This document shows, in pieces, positions 1-7,385 of a DNA stretch of 56,931 nucleotides (position 1 is the first letter of the stretch; each line of letters opens with the position of its first letter). The DNA comes from a virus: positions 1 to 56,931 of the IMG/VR virus record IMGVR_UViG_3300011114_000582; one strand, given 5' to 3'. The translations under genes were made by a program, and so were the position numbers. The notes under the pieces were generated by a model. It ran no database searches. It was given only the letters and a program-made list of their open reading frames with translations, and was not told where the DNA came from.

Positions 1-127
1 GGAGTGTAATTATGGCTACCAGCGACACAGAACAAATGGGTCAAGATGTACGTTATCACAAGCGTTTGGCTATGGGCGCGAAGCTCGATGGCTCCTCGCT
101 TGGTGCTAAAGAACCCGCGAAGACGCC
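1..127. repeat. Left copy of exact 127-bp terminal overlap
   Basis: Bases 1-127 are identical to bases 56805-56931. The repeat covers a ribosome site and most of the first small gene, and the portal gene at the far right runs straight into it. The length 127 equals a common maximum assembly k-mer, so I read it as the overlap of a circular assembly rather than a biological terminal repeat. The unit genome is then about 56,804 bp. Confidence 0.95.
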
Positions 128-179
128 TAGTGCGCCCAAGCGTGGCGGCGGTGCATTAGCACAAGCCAAGAAGAAATAA
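12..179 (+). CDS. Small basic protein downstream of portal
   Basis: A 55-residue protein begins MATSDTEQMG and ends in a lysine-rich tail (AQAKKK). The start is set by GGAG at positions 1-4, seven bases before the ATG; that site lies in the last codons of the portal gene on the circular map (portal stop at 56811-56813). The stop overlaps the next ATG by one base (TAATG), so translation is coupled. Its place between portal and scaffold suggests a small head-assembly or virion linker protein. No family is recognised and the role is inference. The copy at the right edge is the same gene seen through the circular junction. Confidence 0.7.
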   Translation: MATSDTEQMGQDVRYHKRLAMGAKLDGSSLGAKEPAKTPSAPKRGGGALAQAKKK

Positions 180-364
180 TGCGATACGTCAGTGACCTCG
201 TCGGTGCTATCGAGGTCCGCAAATCGGCGATCGCGCAGTCATTGGTGAACGGCAATGCCGTCACCTTTGAGGCCTACCAACGCTTAGTTGGCCAGCACCA
301 AGGGCTTGAAGAAGCTCTGGTAATTTTAAATGACCTTTTAACAGAGGAAGACAGTAATGAGTGA
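179..364 (+). CDS. Small protein of the head-assembly operon
   Basis: A 61-residue protein, MRYVSDLVGAIEVRKSAIAQ at the N-terminus, largely alpha-helical in appearance with an acidic C-terminus (LTEEDSNE). It is translationally coupled to the upstream small gene (TAATG) and overlaps the co-chaperonin gene by 8 bases. Proteins of this size and style are common between portal and capsid genes of environmental podoviruses. I do not recognise a functional family; a role in head assembly is inferred only from position. Confidence 0.7.
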   Translation: MRYVSDLVGAIEVRKSAIAQSLVNGNAVTFEAYQRLVGQHQGLEEALVILNDLLTEEDSNE

Positions 365-791
365 TACTCAACCGGTGGCTTCGGATGAAGCCGCGTTGCA
401 GGAAGCATTTCCCGCAGTAGATCCCGGTGCCTTGCCTGTAGGTGGACGTATTCTTGTGCAGTGGAGAGCCGCCAAGAAGACCGTCACGTCATCAGGAATT
501 GTACTCGTTGAGGAGACGAAGGAAACGGAGAAGTGGAATAACCAAGTGGCGAAAGTCATCGCGGTAGGTCCACTGGCTTTCAAAAAACGCGATACACTCG
601 AACCGTGGCCCGAGGGCAACTGGATCGATGTCGGCGACTATGTTCGCATGCCAAAGTGGGGCGGCGATCGCTGGGAAGTACCTTACGGTGACCCAACGAT
701 AGGCGAGACCGCACTTTTTAGTGTTTTTAACGACCACGAAGTGATTGCAAAAGTCACTGGTGATCCCTTGAAAGTAAAGGCGTTCCTATGA
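357..791 (+). CDS. GroES-like co-chaperonin (Cpn10 fold)
   Basis: A 144-residue protein with a GroES-like core at about residues 27-120. VGGRILVQW resembles the Cpn10 opening strand, SSGIVLVEETKETEKWNNQV occupies the mobile-loop region, and AKVIAVGP plus DVGDYVRMPKWGG match the later strands (compare GKVVAVGxG and VGDxV in GroES). The family caps the GroEL folding chamber; phage versions (T4 gp31, for example) help fold the major capsid protein. Its place just before scaffold and capsid genes fits that role. The N-terminus is about 25 residues longer than GroES. Sequence resemblance is moderate, so use of host GroEL is inference. Confidence 0.72.
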   Translation: MSDTQPVASDEAALQEAFPAVDPGALPVGGRILVQWRAAKKTVTSSGIVLVEETKETEKWNNQVAKVIAVGPLAFKKRDTLEPWPEGNWIDVGDYVRMPKWGGDRWEVPYGDPTIGETALFSVFNDHEVIAKVTGDPLKVKAFL

Positions 792-1783
792 CACCCAACG
801 ATAAACTCGACTTACAACTCGCGGAAGAACCCGATGGGTCCGCAGTGGTGTCTTTGCCCGACGGCGAAGCACCGAATACCGCCGATAACGCTGGCGAAGG
901 TCTAGCGACCGGTGGCCGCGTAGACGCGGATGACGGCGACGATGATGATAATCCCGCCGACAATATACCCCACGCCGATCCCGAGCGCGAAGCAATTCGA
1001 CTGGCCCGTCGCGAAGAGCGACAGCTCAAGAAGAAGCTTCAGAAGGCCAAGGCGACCGAGTCGAACCACCTGATCACGTCGCTGAAGCGTCAGAATGACC
1101 AGATGGCGGAGCGACTGGCGATTCTCGAGAAGCGCACAGCCGGTTCGGACCTCGCTCGACTGGACAAGGCGATCGAAGACGGTAACTTGCGACTGCAGTA
1201 CGCCAAGATGAAGGTGAAAGAGGCCACTGAGATGGCCGATGGAGCCTCCGTGGTGGAAGCGCAAGAGGCGTGGTACGAGGCTCGACGTCAAGTCGAAGCA
1301 CTCGAAGCTCTGAAGAAGAAGGCGGTAGCCAGCGAGCCGACCCGCAATTCAGTGCCCCAAGCACCCGACCCCCTGCTGAAGCGTCACGCCTCGGACTGGA
1401 TGGCTCGGAACGACTGGTATGACCCGAACGGTCGGGACATGGACTCCCAAGTCGCCACCAAGGTGGATGAGGCTCTCGTGGCCGAAGGCTGGGATCCGAA
1501 GACCGCCGATTACTGGGAAGAACTGGACAATAGATTGACAAAATATTTGCCGCACCGTTATAATAGCGGCAACGACAATCCGTCGTCAAATCGGAGACCC
1601 CGAACTGTGGTAACTAGCTCTGGACGTGAGACACAATCGACACCTCGTGGAAACGAGTTCCGACTGTCGCCTGAGCGAGTTCGCGCCATCAAGGAAGCCG
1701 GTAGATGGGACAACATCACCGAGCGTAACAAGATGATTCGTAAATACGCGGAATATGACCGCATGAACACAAATAAGGGTTAA
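788..1783 (+). CDS. Putative scaffolding protein
   Basis: A 331-residue protein with a very acidic N-terminal third (a run of DDGDDDD around residue 50) and a long charged heptad-rich segment at about 65-190 that should form coiled coil. A shorter region follows with HASDWMARNDWYDPNGRDMD, and the C-terminus is basic. Acidic, helical, coiled-coil proteins encoded directly before the capsid gene are typical procapsid scaffolds, which are expelled or cleaved during maturation. It overlaps the co-chaperonin gene by 4 bases. No protease is encoded nearby, so release without cleavage as in P22 is possible. Assignment rests on composition and position. Confidence 0.68.
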   Translation: MTPNDKLDLQLAEEPDGSAVVSLPDGEAPNTADNAGEGLATGGRVDADDGDDDDNPADNIPHADPEREAIRLARREERQLKKKLQKAKATESNHLITSLKRQNDQMAERLAILEKRTAGSDLARLDKAIEDGNLRLQYAKMKVKEATEMADGASVVEAQEAWYEARRQVEALEALKKKAVASEPTRNSVPQAPDPLLKRHASDWMARNDWYDPNGRDMDSQVATKVDEALVAEGWDPKTADYWEELDNRLTKYLPHRYNSGNDNPSSNRRPRTVVTSSGRETQSTPRGNEFRLSPERVRAIKEAGRWDNITERNKMIRKYAEYDRMNTNKG

Positions 1784-1787
1784 GATT

Positions 1788-2327
1788 ATGAGAGACGATC
1801 GATTGAAAAAGAATCTTTCCGGTGGTGGCCGTGAGTCCCGCGCAGAGCAGGATAGCGAACGCGGATCAGCATCGAAGGAACTGGCGAGCGCGCAAGAACG
1901 TCGTAGGATGTTCAGTTCGGAATGGATTCAAGAGTCCCTTCCAAAACCTCCGGATATTCCGGGATTTCACGTATGTTGGCTTTCAACGACCAATGGGTAC
2001 GACCCTATCCACAAGCGTATGCGCATGGGTTACGAACCAGTAAGGATTGAAGAGGTTCCGGGCTTTGAGAACTATAAAGTTAAAGCCGGTGAACACACTG
2101 GATTCGTCGCTTGCAATGAAATGTTACTCTACAAGTTGCCTGAGGATGTATATCAGGACATCATGGCAGAGTTGCACCATCACGCTCCTCAGGATGAGGC
2201 GGACAAAATCCGCGTTCAGGCTGAGCAGACAATGGGGCGCGACAGTAATGGCAGGCGTCTTGGTCAGATTGAAGGTGAAGGCATCAGTGAACTTGATAAA
2301 CCTATGCCCGTCCCTACTTTCCAGTGA
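1788..2327 (+). CDS. Conserved-type head-region protein, unknown
   Basis: A 179-residue protein with a charged, disordered N-terminus (residues 1-40, many R, E and S) and a compact second half containing FHVCWLSTTN, MRMGYEPVRIEEVPGFENYK and LYKLPEDVYQDIMAE. The RI-EVPGF stretch is of a kind found in head-region proteins of environmental podoviruses. It sits between scaffold and decoration-type genes in one operon. No enzymatic motif is visible. A structural or assembly role is inferred from location. Confidence 0.7.
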   Translation: MRDDRLKKNLSGGGRESRAEQDSERGSASKELASAQERRRMFSSEWIQESLPKPPDIPGFHVCWLSTTNGYDPIHKRMRMGYEPVRIEEVPGFENYKVKAGEHTGFVACNEMLLYKLPEDVYQDIMAELHHHAPQDEADKIRVQAEQTMGRDSNGRRLGQIEGEGISELDKPMPVPTFQ

Positions 2328-2359
2328 CGGATTCTGAACCATGATTTGGAGTGACTAAT

Positions 2360-2932
2360 ATGTCTTCAACAAATGCACCGTTCGGTTTGCGCCCCTCGTT
2401 CCATCCTTCCGGTTTGGACCGTGCGGTCGCTTTGACTGACGGTATTCTGTCTGGTTATACCAGCAACATCTTGAAGGGTCAGCCCGTCAAGTTGGCCACA
2501 ACTGGCCTTTTGCAAGCCGCCGCCGCTGGTGACGCGTTCTTGGGTGCCTTCGCTGGCGTCCAATGGACCGACACTACTGGCCGTCCCCGTATCAGCAATT
2601 ATTGGCCCGCCAATACTGCCTACGTGACTGGCTCGCTCGTGGCTTATTACTACCAAGATCCCGCGATCGTTTATGACATTCAAGCCGACGGCTCGTTGCC
2701 ACAAACTGCGTTGGGCGCACAATCGGATTTCAGCAATGTTACCGATGGTTCCACGACCACTGGATTGTCTCAGTGCACTATTAGCACCTCGGTTGTTGCC
2801 GCTGGTTCTTCTGCGCAATTGAAGATTATTGGTTTGACCCCCGGCGTTGATAACGCATGGGGAGATGCGTACACTGTTGTACAAGTTCAAGTTAATGAGT
2901 CGCAGTTCAATGCGTCCGTTAACGCTATTTAA
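2360..2932 (+). CDS. Putative head decoration / virion protein
   Basis: I place the start at ATG 2360, eight bases after GGAG at 2348-2351; an in-frame GTG at 2351 lies inside that ribosome site. The 190-residue product opens MSSTNAPFGLRPSFHPSG and is rich in Ala, Thr, Ser and Gly with few charges, like beta-rich capsid decoration proteins. A segment near residues 50-75 (AAAGDAFLGAFAGVQW) resembles the small beta-fold of head-decoration proteins encoded beside capsid genes. It ends just before the strong AAGGAGG site of the capsid gene. The virion role is inferred from composition and position. Confidence 0.68.
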   Translation: MSSTNAPFGLRPSFHPSGLDRAVALTDGILSGYTSNILKGQPVKLATTGLLQAAAAGDAFLGAFAGVQWTDTTGRPRISNYWPANTAYVTGSLVAYYYQDPAIVYDIQADGSLPQTALGAQSDFSNVTDGSTTTGLSQCTISTSVVAAGSSAQLKIIGLTPGVDNAWGDAYTVVQVQVNESQFNASVNAI

Positions 2933-2945
2933 GGAGGACTAAAAA

Positions 2946-3860
2946 ATGGCCGCTCCAATGCGCAGTACCGACTTTCGTAGTATCGTCGAGCCAATTCTGA
3001 ATGAATGCTTCGACGGTATCTACGAACAGCGTAAAGACGAATGGTCCCGTGTCTTCCGTGAAGAACAGGGCATTCCCCGTAACTACCATGAAGAACCCGT
3101 CTTGTACGGATTTGGTGCCGCTCCCCAGTTGCCTGATGGTACTCCCGTCAGCTACCAACAGGGTGGTGTGCTCTTCTTGCAACGCTATGTGTACAATGTG
3201 TATGGCCTCGCCTTCGCATTGACCAAAGTGTTGGTGGAAGATGGCGACCACATCCGTATCGGTCAGGTGTATGCTAAGCATTTGGCTCAATCATTGATTG
3301 AGACTAAAGAGACTCTGTCCGCCAACGTTTTGAACCGCGCTTTCAACGGTTCTTACGTCGGTGGTGACGGCGTGTCGCTGATTAGCACTTCACACCCAAT
3401 CGTGAATGGTACATTCTCTAACCAATTGTCTACAGCCGCAAATCTGTCACAAACATCGCTTGAGCAGATGTTGATCCAGATTCGTCAAGCAGTGGATAAC
3501 AACGGCAAGAAGATCCGTTTGGTGCCCCGCCAGTTGGTGGTCGCCCCCGGCAATATCTTCCAAGCTGAAGTTCTGTTGAAATCAGTGCTCCGCGCTGGTA
3601 CAACGAACAACGACATCAACCCCGTCAAGTCTATCGGCTTGTTGGACGAAGGTGCCGCAGTCTTGAGCCGTTTGACCAATGCTAACGCATGGTGGGTCCA
3701 GACCGACGCTCCCGAGGGCATGAAGCTCTTGATGCGCCGCGCTTTGGAGAAGACCATGGAAGGTGATTTCGAGACTGACTCGATGCGCTACAAGGCAACT
3801 GAGCGTTATCAAGTGGGCTGGACTGACCCCCGTGGCATGTACGGCACTGCTGGCGTCTAA
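2946..3860 (+). CDS. Major capsid protein (HK97 fold, Mu gpT-like)
   Basis: A 304-residue protein preceded by a very strong ribosome site (AAGGAGGA at 2931-2938), as expected for the most abundant virion protein. It looks like the Mu gpT-type branch of HK97-fold capsid proteins. An N-terminal helix region is followed by the segment YVYNVYGLAFALTKVLVEDG, a central IETKETLSANVLNRAFN helix with the STSHPIVNGTFSN loop, and a late PRQLVVAPGNIFQAEVLLKS stretch. The C-terminus (TERYQVGWTDPRGMYGTAG) is the usual ending of this group. It follows scaffold and decoration genes and precedes a hairpin, so it is the peak of late expression. Confidence 0.85.
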   Translation: MAAPMRSTDFRSIVEPILNECFDGIYEQRKDEWSRVFREEQGIPRNYHEEPVLYGFGAAPQLPDGTPVSYQQGGVLFLQRYVYNVYGLAFALTKVLVEDGDHIRIGQVYAKHLAQSLIETKETLSANVLNRAFNGSYVGGDGVSLISTSHPIVNGTFSNQLSTAANLSQTSLEQMLIQIRQAVDNNGKKIRLVPRQLVVAPGNIFQAEVLLKSVLRAGTTNNDINPVKSIGLLDEGAAVLSRLTNANAWWVQTDAPEGMKLLMRRALEKTMEGDFETDSMRYKATERYQVGWTDPRGMYGTAGV

Positions 3861-3864
3861 TCAA

Positions 3865-3885
3865 CAGTGGGGGGTTCGCCCCCTG
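3865..3885 (+). terminator. Hairpin after capsid gene
   Basis: GGGGG (3869-3873) pairs with CCCCC (3879-3883) around a GTTCG loop, extended by CAG/CTG with one mismatch. No U-run follows (sequence CTCCATTAAGG), so it is more likely a 3'-end-stabilising or partial terminator than a full stop. Confidence 0.55.
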
Positions 3886-3906
3886 CTCCATTAAGGAGAA
3901 AAGACA

Positions 3907-4296
3907 ATGGCATACAACAACAACGTGTCTAATGCGGCAGGTATACTGTCCGCTATTACCGCGCCTTTCGATTACACGAGCACCACTGTTACCGTTGGTA
4001 CAATCCCCGCAAACGCACAAATCGTCGACATTAACATCGACGTGACTACTGCTTTTGATGCGGCTGGTACTGATTTGGTGACTGTTGGTAAGACTGGCTC
4101 TGCCGCCGCGTACGTCACATCGACGAGCGTTGCGACTGCTGGTCGTGCTTCAGTCGCTACGACTGGTGTGTACAGTGCTTGGGCTGACGTGGGTTCCGCT
4201 GACGTTACATACGCCACGCTGACTTACGCCTACACAAGTACAGCACCTACCGCTGGCGCTGGCCGTGTGACGATTGTTTACAAATCGTACGCATAA
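3907..4296 (+). CDS. Small beta-rich virion protein
   Basis: A 129-residue protein, Ala/Thr/Val-rich and almost free of charged residues, with the pattern of alternating hydrophobic residues seen in beta-sandwich decoration proteins (VGTIPANAQIVDINIDVTTA, then TLTYAYTST and GRVTIVYKSYA at the end). A good site (AAGGAG at 3892-3897) precedes the ATG. The 134-residue product encoded further right ends in a similar KSYA and has a similar style, so the two may be paralogous surface proteins. The role is inferred from composition and location after the capsid gene. Confidence 0.65.
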   Translation: MAYNNNVSNAAGILSAITAPFDYTSTTVTVGTIPANAQIVDINIDVTTAFDAAGTDLVTVGKTGSAAAYVTSTSVATAGRASVATTGVYSAWADVGSADVTYATLTYAYTSTAPTAGAGRVTIVYKSYA

Positions 4297-4307
4297 GGAG
4301 CATCATC

Positions 4308-5096
4308 ATGGGCGAATTTAAACCAATGGTGAAGATGTACACTACCGAACCTTCAGTGGAATTGAAGCTGAAGAAAGGTGGCTCCGCCACTCACAAGCGT
4401 ATGCACGCTGAGGGTGCTAAAGCGGGCTTCAAGCCCGTAAAAAAGATGGACGGTGGGGTAATGGGCAGTTTAGCGGGTACACCCGCCGCTCCGATGGGTA
4501 ATCCCGTCGCGGCTCGCGCGATGGCCGCTAAACGAATGGCCGCACGCCCCACACCTCCAGCTCGCGGTTTGCCCGCACCTGCTCGTCCTGCTATGCCCCC
4601 GGCCGCACCCATGGGTCGCCCCATGATGAAAAAGGGTGGTGAAGTAGAGTCTGCATCGATGCATAAAGCTGAGATGAAGGCGATCAAGGGCGTCGGCAAA
4701 GAGCTGAAGCACCACGAAGGTATGCCCGCGTCTAAAGCCCACAAAGGCTTGAAGACTGGTGGTATCGCCAAGTCCACGAAACCCGGCGGTTACAAAACCG
4801 GCGGCGTAGTAGACGGACAAGGCGGTTTCAAAAATGGCGGTATCATCAAGACGATGACCAACAAGACGACGAAGGTTGTGGGTGCTACACCTGACAACAA
4901 TTCTGCGCCTACTGGTGACGTCAAGATGGGTAACGCTGGCGGCTACAAAAAAGGCGGTGCCGCAAAAAAGCATTTTGCTACGGGGGGCGTAGTTGATACC
5001 GGCCGCGCCGTAGCAATGCCAAAGAAAGCTCCGAGTTCCCCAGTGGCGATTTCCGAACTTTCGGGAACGTTCAAAAAGGGTGGTCGGGTCTGTTAA
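4308..5096 (+). CDS. Lys/Gly-rich repeat protein of the virion module
   Basis: A 262-residue, strongly basic, low-complexity protein. It carries at least nine short repeats of the form x-(K/T/N/D)GG-x, such as KLKKGGSA, MMKKGGEV, GLKTGGIA, YKTGGVV, FKNGGII, YKKGGAA and HFATGGVV, with an Ala/Pro/Met-rich segment at about 60-105. Similar GG tags appear in four other products of this genome. The protein is probably disordered and could bind DNA or pack inside the head, but no family with known function is recognised. It sits in the capsid-tail operon and is followed by a strong terminator. Function unknown. Confidence 0.65.
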   Translation: MGEFKPMVKMYTTEPSVELKLKKGGSATHKRMHAEGAKAGFKPVKKMDGGVMGSLAGTPAAPMGNPVAARAMAAKRMAARPTPPARGLPAPARPAMPPAAPMGRPMMKKGGEVESASMHKAEMKAIKGVGKELKHHEGMPASKAHKGLKTGGIAKSTKPGGYKTGGVVDGQGGFKNGGIIKTMTNKTTKVVGATPDNNSAPTGDVKMGNAGGYKKGGAAKKHFATGGVVDTGRAVAMPKKAPSSPVAISELSGTFKKGGRVC

Positions 5097-5101
5097 ATAA
5101 G

Positions 5102-5127
5102 ACGGGGGCTTCGGCTCCCGTTCTTTT
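5102..5127 (+). terminator. Intrinsic terminator with UUCG loop
   Basis: ACGGGGGC (5102-5109) pairs with GCTCCCGT (5114-5121, one G-U pair) around a TTCG tetraloop, followed by TCTTTT. This is a textbook rho-independent terminator separating the capsid group from the downstream adaptor and tail genes. Read-through or a further promoter must supply the genes to the right. Confidence 0.85.
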
Positions 5128-5140
5128 AAAAGGATAGGTC

Positions 5141-5545
5141 ATGGCTGATGCAGTCACTAGTCAGACGTTGCTCGATGGAGAACGCCTCGCGATTATGAAA
5201 TTTACGAACATTAGTGACGGTACCGGTGAATCGGCAGTCACTAAAGTCAATGTGGCTAACTTGAGTCCGAATGGATTCGGTCAGGCTTGTACGGGTGTCA
5301 CGGTGAACAAGATCACCTCGGTGTGTCATGGCATGGAAGTGCGTATGTATTGGGATGCGACGACCGATGTCCCATTCTTTTTGGGCACTGTGAATACCAA
5401 TTACCAAAACGACTTCTCGAGCTTCGGCGGCATCACTAACAATGCAGGTGCTGGAAAAAATGGTAACATCGTATTTAGCACTGCTGATGCCACAGCAGGC
5501 GATACCTACACTGTAGTGCTTGAGATGATCAAGTCTTACGCCTAA
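5141..5545 (+). CDS. Putative minor virion protein
   Basis: A 134-residue protein preceded by AAAAGGATAGG. It has a balanced beta-rich composition (VTSQTLLDGERLAIMKFTNI at the start, VVLEMIKSYA at the end). The pattern suggests a small beta-sandwich. Only three bases separate it from the next gene. Its ending resembles that of the 129-residue protein encoded at 3907. It is probably a structural protein; no enzymatic motif is visible and I cannot name a family. Confidence 0.65.
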   Translation: MADAVTSQTLLDGERLAIMKFTNISDGTGESAVTKVNVANLSPNGFGQACTGVTVNKITSVCHGMEVRMYWDATTDVPFFLGTVNTNYQNDFSSFGGITNNAGAGKNGNIVFSTADATAGDTYTVVLEMIKSYA

Positions 5546-5547
5546 TC

Positions 5548-5934
5548 ATGCCCAGCAAATCCGCCGCTCAACACCGATTGATGATGGCCGCCGCCCACAC
5601 TAAGGGCGGTTTCGGCGGTGTTTCACAAACGGTCGGCAAGGAGTTCGTCAAAGCCGACGAAGGTAAGAAGTTCAAGAAGGGCGGCCCGAGTCTAGCCATT
5701 GGCCGGGGCGAGAAGCTCCCGGTCGAAAAGGGCGCGGGATTGACAGAAAAGGGTCGGGCAAAGTATAATCGGGAAACTGGCAGTAATCTGAAAGCCCCAC
5801 AGCCCCAAGGCGGACCTCGACGGGATTCATTTTGCGCTAGGATGGAGGGCAATCCGGGGCCTCTCAAGGACGATCAAGGCCGTCCGACCCGTAAAGCCGC
5901 ATCACTTAAACGTTGGAATTGCCCGGGGTGGTAA
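5548..5934 (+). CDS. Conserved basic phage protein (DUF6321-like)
   Basis: A 128-residue basic protein. The N-terminus MPSKSAAQHRLMMAAAH is a recurrent opening of phage virion-region proteins. The second half (GEKLPVEKGAGLTEKGRAKY, then QGGPRRDSFCARM and a final SLKRWNCPGW) matches my recollection of the conserved DUF6321-type domain found in many podoviruses. It also has one KKGG tag (FKKGGPSL). Function is unknown in the family. Its position just before the adaptor gene suggests a head or head-tail role. Confidence 0.7.
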   Translation: MPSKSAAQHRLMMAAAHTKGGFGGVSQTVGKEFVKADEGKKFKKGGPSLAIGRGEKLPVEKGAGLTEKGRAKYNRETGSNLKAPQPQGGPRRDSFCARMEGNPGPLKDDQGRPTRKAASLKRWNCPGW

Positions 5935-5937
5935 TAA

Positions 5938-7011
5938 ATGGCAACATCTGGGACAGTAGGATTAACGACAGTCAGCGTACAGAACCTGATTGACGATGCG
6001 GCTCGGGCTTCCGGAAAGCTCGCTGAAGAGCTGACGGTCGAGCAAGTGCTTTCGGCCAAGCGTAATCTCTTCTATGTCCTCTCGTCCCTGATTAACAAGG
6101 GTATTCAATACTTCGCGATTAAGAAGACTGTGATCGGTCTGAACGCGGACCAGTACATTTACAATATGCCCGTTGGGTCCAACGACGCCCTGAATGTGCT
6201 CTACAGGCAGATGGAGAGACCCTCCGGGAGTTATACATCTTCGGCCGGGGGTACAGTAGCAAATGTTTACGATAACGACACTAGTACGTATTGTCAACAA
6301 GCATCGGCCAATGGTAACATATCTGTTAACTACGGTACTAGCAATCCTGTCTACATTGGCTCTATTGGCATTTTGCCATTTGTTAGTGGTGGTGGCAGTG
6401 CCACTTGGACAATAACGTACGAATACTCCGTGGACGGATCCACGTGGAACACCCTTTACGACCTCGGTCAGGTAGTAGTCTCGGACAATGAGTGGCTATG
6501 GACCGACATCGACCCCGGGCAGGATGTGATCGCATACCGCGTCCGGGCCTCCGGAGGTACCACGCTTGCGCTTCGTGAATTCTATCTTGGTAATAATAGC
6601 CGAGAGATTCAGATGGCCCGTCTGAACCGTGACGACTACACCAATCTGCCGAATAAGAATTTTACCGCGAACCAGCCTTATCAATTCTGGTTCGACCGCA
6701 CTATACCAGTGCCCACGATCTACCTGTGGCCAGTGCCCTCGGATCCCTTCATCCAGATGACCGTCTGGTATTCGGCACAAGTCGAGGATATCGGGGCACT
6801 CTCGGGCGAACTCGCCGTGCCCGATCGCTGGCTTCTCGCCGTGGAGTCGATGCTGGCTCACCGGATGTCGCTGATCCTGCCCGCCGTTCCGCTGGAGCGT
6901 GTTAAATACCTCGAAGGCCAAGCCGACCGTAATTTCAACGATGCGGAGCAAGAGGAGCGCGATAAGTCCCCAATTTACTGGGCACCGAACATCTCGGTGT
7001 ACACGTCGTAA
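5938..7011 (+). CDS. P22 gp4-like head-tail adaptor with inserted beta domain
   Basis: A 357-residue protein. Residues 1-90 form a helical adaptor-type start (VSVQNLIDDAARASGKLAEE, then NLFYVLSSLINKG and ADQYIYNMP). Residues about 222-357 resume it (ARLNRDDYTNLPNKNF, IYLWPVPSD, then a helical tail). This split matches gp4/SU10-type adaptors, which dock on the portal ring and seal DNA in the head. Residues about 95-220 look like an inserted discoidin-like (F5/8 type C) sandwich: VYDNDTSTYCQQ, TYEYSVDGSTWNTLYDLG and YRVRASGG. The insertion could project from the vertex and bind sugars, which is inference. The next ORF overlaps its stop. Confidence 0.72.
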   Translation: MATSGTVGLTTVSVQNLIDDAARASGKLAEELTVEQVLSAKRNLFYVLSSLINKGIQYFAIKKTVIGLNADQYIYNMPVGSNDALNVLYRQMERPSGSYTSSAGGTVANVYDNDTSTYCQQASANGNISVNYGTSNPVYIGSIGILPFVSGGGSATWTITYEYSVDGSTWNTLYDLGQVVVSDNEWLWTDIDPGQDVIAYRVRASGGTTLALREFYLGNNSREIQMARLNRDDYTNLPNKNFTANQPYQFWFDRTIPVPTIYLWPVPSDPFIQMTVWYSAQVEDIGALSGELAVPDRWLLAVESMLAHRMSLILPAVPLERVKYLEGQADRNFNDAEQEERDKSPIYWAPNISVYTS

Positions 7012-7385
7012 TGCCAAGATTCCTCGACACCACCGGACTGACCTCGGTTGCCATTGGTGTGTGCGACCGGTGCAAGATGAAGTACGCGTTCGTTCGCCTT
7101 GGACCCGATCCCAATTTCCCCGGACTTCGGGTGTGCGACACTGGGTGTCGCGACCAGTTCGACCCGTACCGTCTGCCCGCTCGCAAGACTGAGCGCATTA
7201 ACCTGCGTTTCCCCCGTCCGGATGTGAGTGTTGCGGCGAATGATGATTACCTGATGACCGGCAGTCAGTCGATGGACGGCTCCAGCCAGTTCCAAATCTC
7301 TACGGAGGGGAACACGCAAACGCCGTCTACTAATGGCAATCGGGACACTATCGCTCCGAGTCCACCTAACAATACGAGTACATAA
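7011..7385 (+). CDS. Small zinc-ribbon-type structural-region protein
   Basis: A 124-residue protein with a possible zinc site, CDRC at residues 18-21 and CDTGC at 42-46. A conserved-looking motif follows, YRLPARKTERINLRFPRPDV, and then a polar, disordered C-terminal tail. Proteins of this shape commonly sit between adaptor and fibre genes in phages of Proteobacteria. The start overlaps the adaptor stop by one base (TAATG). Function is unknown; minor virion or assembly factor is the best guess. Confidence 0.65.
   Translation: MPRFLDTTGLTSVAIGVCDRCKMKYAFVRLGPDPNFPGLRVCDTGCRDQFDPYRLPARKTERINLRFPRPDVSVAANDDYLMTGSQSMDGSSQFQISTEGNTQTPSTNGNRDTIAPSPPNNTST

Noticed and set aside
1-127. Biological direct terminal repeat of the phage
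   Set aside because: 127 bp equals a common k-mer and starts inside a coding gene; an assembly overlap is the simpler reading.
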